This document shows, one piece after another, positions 7,028 to 7,674 of a DNA stretch of 7,674 nucleotides. Both the position numbers and the translations under genes were made by a program. Position 1 is the stretch's first letter. Each line of letters opens with the position of its first letter. The notes under the pieces were generated by a model. It saw nothing but the letters and a program-made list of their open reading frames with translations. It was not told the DNA's origin and ran no database searches. Origin of the DNA: an uncultured Sulfurimonas sp. (GTDB taxonomy: Bacteria > Campylobacterota > Campylobacteria > Campylobacterales > Sulfurimonadaceae); contig CALDOC010000021.1 in assembly GCA_937914675.1 (NCBI GenBank), positions 1 to 7,674 on the forward strand, written 5' to 3'.

Positions 7028-7564
7028 TTATTTAACTTCTTTGACGCCAAGGTTGTTTGGCACTGTCGTTATGCCTCTAACTCTCCCGTGTGGAACGTCT
7101 CTATGACAAGACCAACATTTTCTTCCATTTTCCACGCCACTGGCATCATCAAAATTATGATACTTATCCGCATTCGCTCCAATCGTGGAAGTAACGCTGT
7201 TATGGCATGATATGCAGTTCGCTTGAACCCTTTTCGCGCCGTCATCGCTAATTCTCATCGCATGATCGTACGTGTTGAGAGTAAACGCGACCGTGTGATT
7301 GAAACCATCTCTCGCTTTTGCCATATATTTATTCACAACCCCGTCAGTCGGCAAATGACACTCTACGCATGTAGCGCGTTGAGCATGAGAACTGTGTTGC
7401 CATGTTGCGTACGAAGTATTCATGACATGACAATTTATACAGGCTTTTGGATCTTTTGAAAGATAAGAGAAGGCTTTTGCCGTTATAATCAAATAAATCG
7501 CAAAACCAATCGCCACCAAAAATGCAAAAATCGCAATTTTTTGAAGTGCACTCATATTTTTCAC
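7028..7564 (-). CDS. nrfH: NrfH, tetrahaem quinol dehydrogenase of the NapC/NirT family
   Basis: Membrane-anchored cytochrome that oxidises menaquinol and feeds electrons to NrfA, with which it forms a tight complex on the periplasmic face. The 178 residues start with an uncleaved anchor helix (about 9-28). Four CXXCH haem sites follow: CINCH (42-46), CVECH (66-70), CISCH (117-121) and CWSCH (150-154). M48 in CHVM fits the unusual methionine ligand of haem 1 in this family. K79 and D86 keep the seven-residue spacing of the lysine and aspartate implicated in quinol oxidation in W. succinogenes NrfH; this match is by spacing and inferred. The start is GTG at 7564, chosen because AAAGGAGG sits just upstream; ATG at 7555 would be 13 bases away, too far. 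Length matches the Wolinella protein closely. It is the first gene of the nrf operon. Confidence 0.96.
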   Translation of the reverse strand: MKNMSALQKIAIFAFLVAIGFAIYLIITAKAFSYLSKDPKACINCHVMNTSYATWQHSSHAQRATCVECHLPTDGVVNKYMAKARDGFNHTVAFTLNTYDHAMRISDDGAKRVQANCISCHNSVTSTIGANADKYHNFDDASGVENGRKCWSCHRDVPHGRVRGITTVPNNLGVKEVK

Positions 7565-7576
7565 ACTTCCTCCTTT
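7565..7576 (-). promoter_or_regulatory. Strong ribosome binding site that sets the GTG start of nrfH
   Basis: On the coding strand, AAAGGAGG (7576-7569) followed by AAGT and then GTG is nearly a full anti-16S complement. Spacing is 4 bases from GGAGG, or 6 from AAAGGA, to the GTG. It is the strongest Shine-Dalgarno sequence in the window and decides against the ATG nine bases further in. Confidence 0.7.
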
Positions 7577-7674
7577 ACATAATTAACCTTAAAGTTTTAA
7601 GAAACTCACCACTAAATCAACCCAAAACTACTACGTAAATATACATAATAATATTAGAAATAATTATAGCTATA
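7577..7674 (-). promoter_or_regulatory. nrf operon leader and candidate promoter region (cut by window edge)
   Basis: This AT-rich stretch is the only upstream space for nrfH in the window. Two -10 candidates are seen on the minus strand: a perfect TATAAT at 7668-7663 and TATATT at 7643-7638, the latter directly preceded by TG. A 10-base palindrome TATAGCTATA occupies 7665-7674 and would be centred about 38 bases upstream of a start site served by the second box, a usual place for an activator. A single FNR-like half-site TTGAT (7620-7616) and an imperfect TTAA-N10-TTAA dyad (7583-7600) are also present. None of these identifies the regulator. Confidence 0.4.

Noticed and set aside
7607..7620. 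Full FNR/Crp-type operator upstream of nrfH
   Set aside because: Only the half-site TTGAT is present; the partner position reads TGGTG rather than ATCAA, and the dyad is poorly placed relative to the -10 candidates.
1..7674. CRISPR arrays, tRNA or rRNA genes, insertion sequences and attachment sites
   Set aside because: No spaced direct repeats, no tRNA cloverleaf, no transposase and no flanking target duplications were seen; the intergenic spaces are all under about 160 bases.

Overview
The window looks like chromosomal DNA from a campylobacterotal (epsilonproteobacterial) bacterium. The main reason is the minus-strand gene order nrfH-nrfA-nrfI-nrfJ. In this order a fused ResB/CcsA-type haem lyase and a small OB-like exported protein follow the cytochrome c nitrite reductase, as in the Wolinella succinogenes nrfHAIJ locus. 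AT-rich DNA, lysine-rich proteins, frequent non-ATG starts and an epsilon-type outer-membrane porin fragment agree. I cannot name the genus; a Sulfurospirillum- or Wolinella-like organism is the best guess.

Layout. Positions 1-449 (+) hold the 3' end of a porin/alginate-export-type beta-barrel gene, closed by a strong hairpin at 456-487. Positions 608-2365 (+) encode a Na+/phosphate cotransporter-family protein with a C-terminal PhoU-like domain. It is coupled by an ATGA overlap to a 72-residue lysine-rich coiled-coil protein (2362-2580). A hairpin at 2581-2604 separates this unit from the convergent nrf operon. On the minus strand, read from right to left, come nrfH (7564-7028), nrfA (7012-5507), a 114-base gap with two abutting hairpins, nrfI (5392-2996) and nrfJ (3009-2629, overlapping nrfI by 14 bases). 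The only promoter space for nrf is 7565-7674, cut by the window edge.

How the genes work together. NrfH is a membrane-anchored tetrahaem quinol dehydrogenase that passes electrons to the periplasmic pentahaem nitrite reductase NrfA, which reduces nitrite to ammonium. NrfA's catalytic haem is attached at a CWTCK site, and NrfI belongs to the haem lyase type that serves such CXXCK sites. NrfJ is exported and uncharacterised. The cotransporter unit and the porin fragment have no evident functional link to nrf.

The system itself is recognisable rather than new. The points that deserve attention are a perfect 52-base palindrome between nrfA and nrfI with a second hairpin abutting it, an A8-T-A8 tract at the ResB/CcsA junction of nrfI directly before an internal ATG and a signal-peptide-like segment, the little-studied nrfJ, and the lysine-rich protein coupled to the phosphate transporter.
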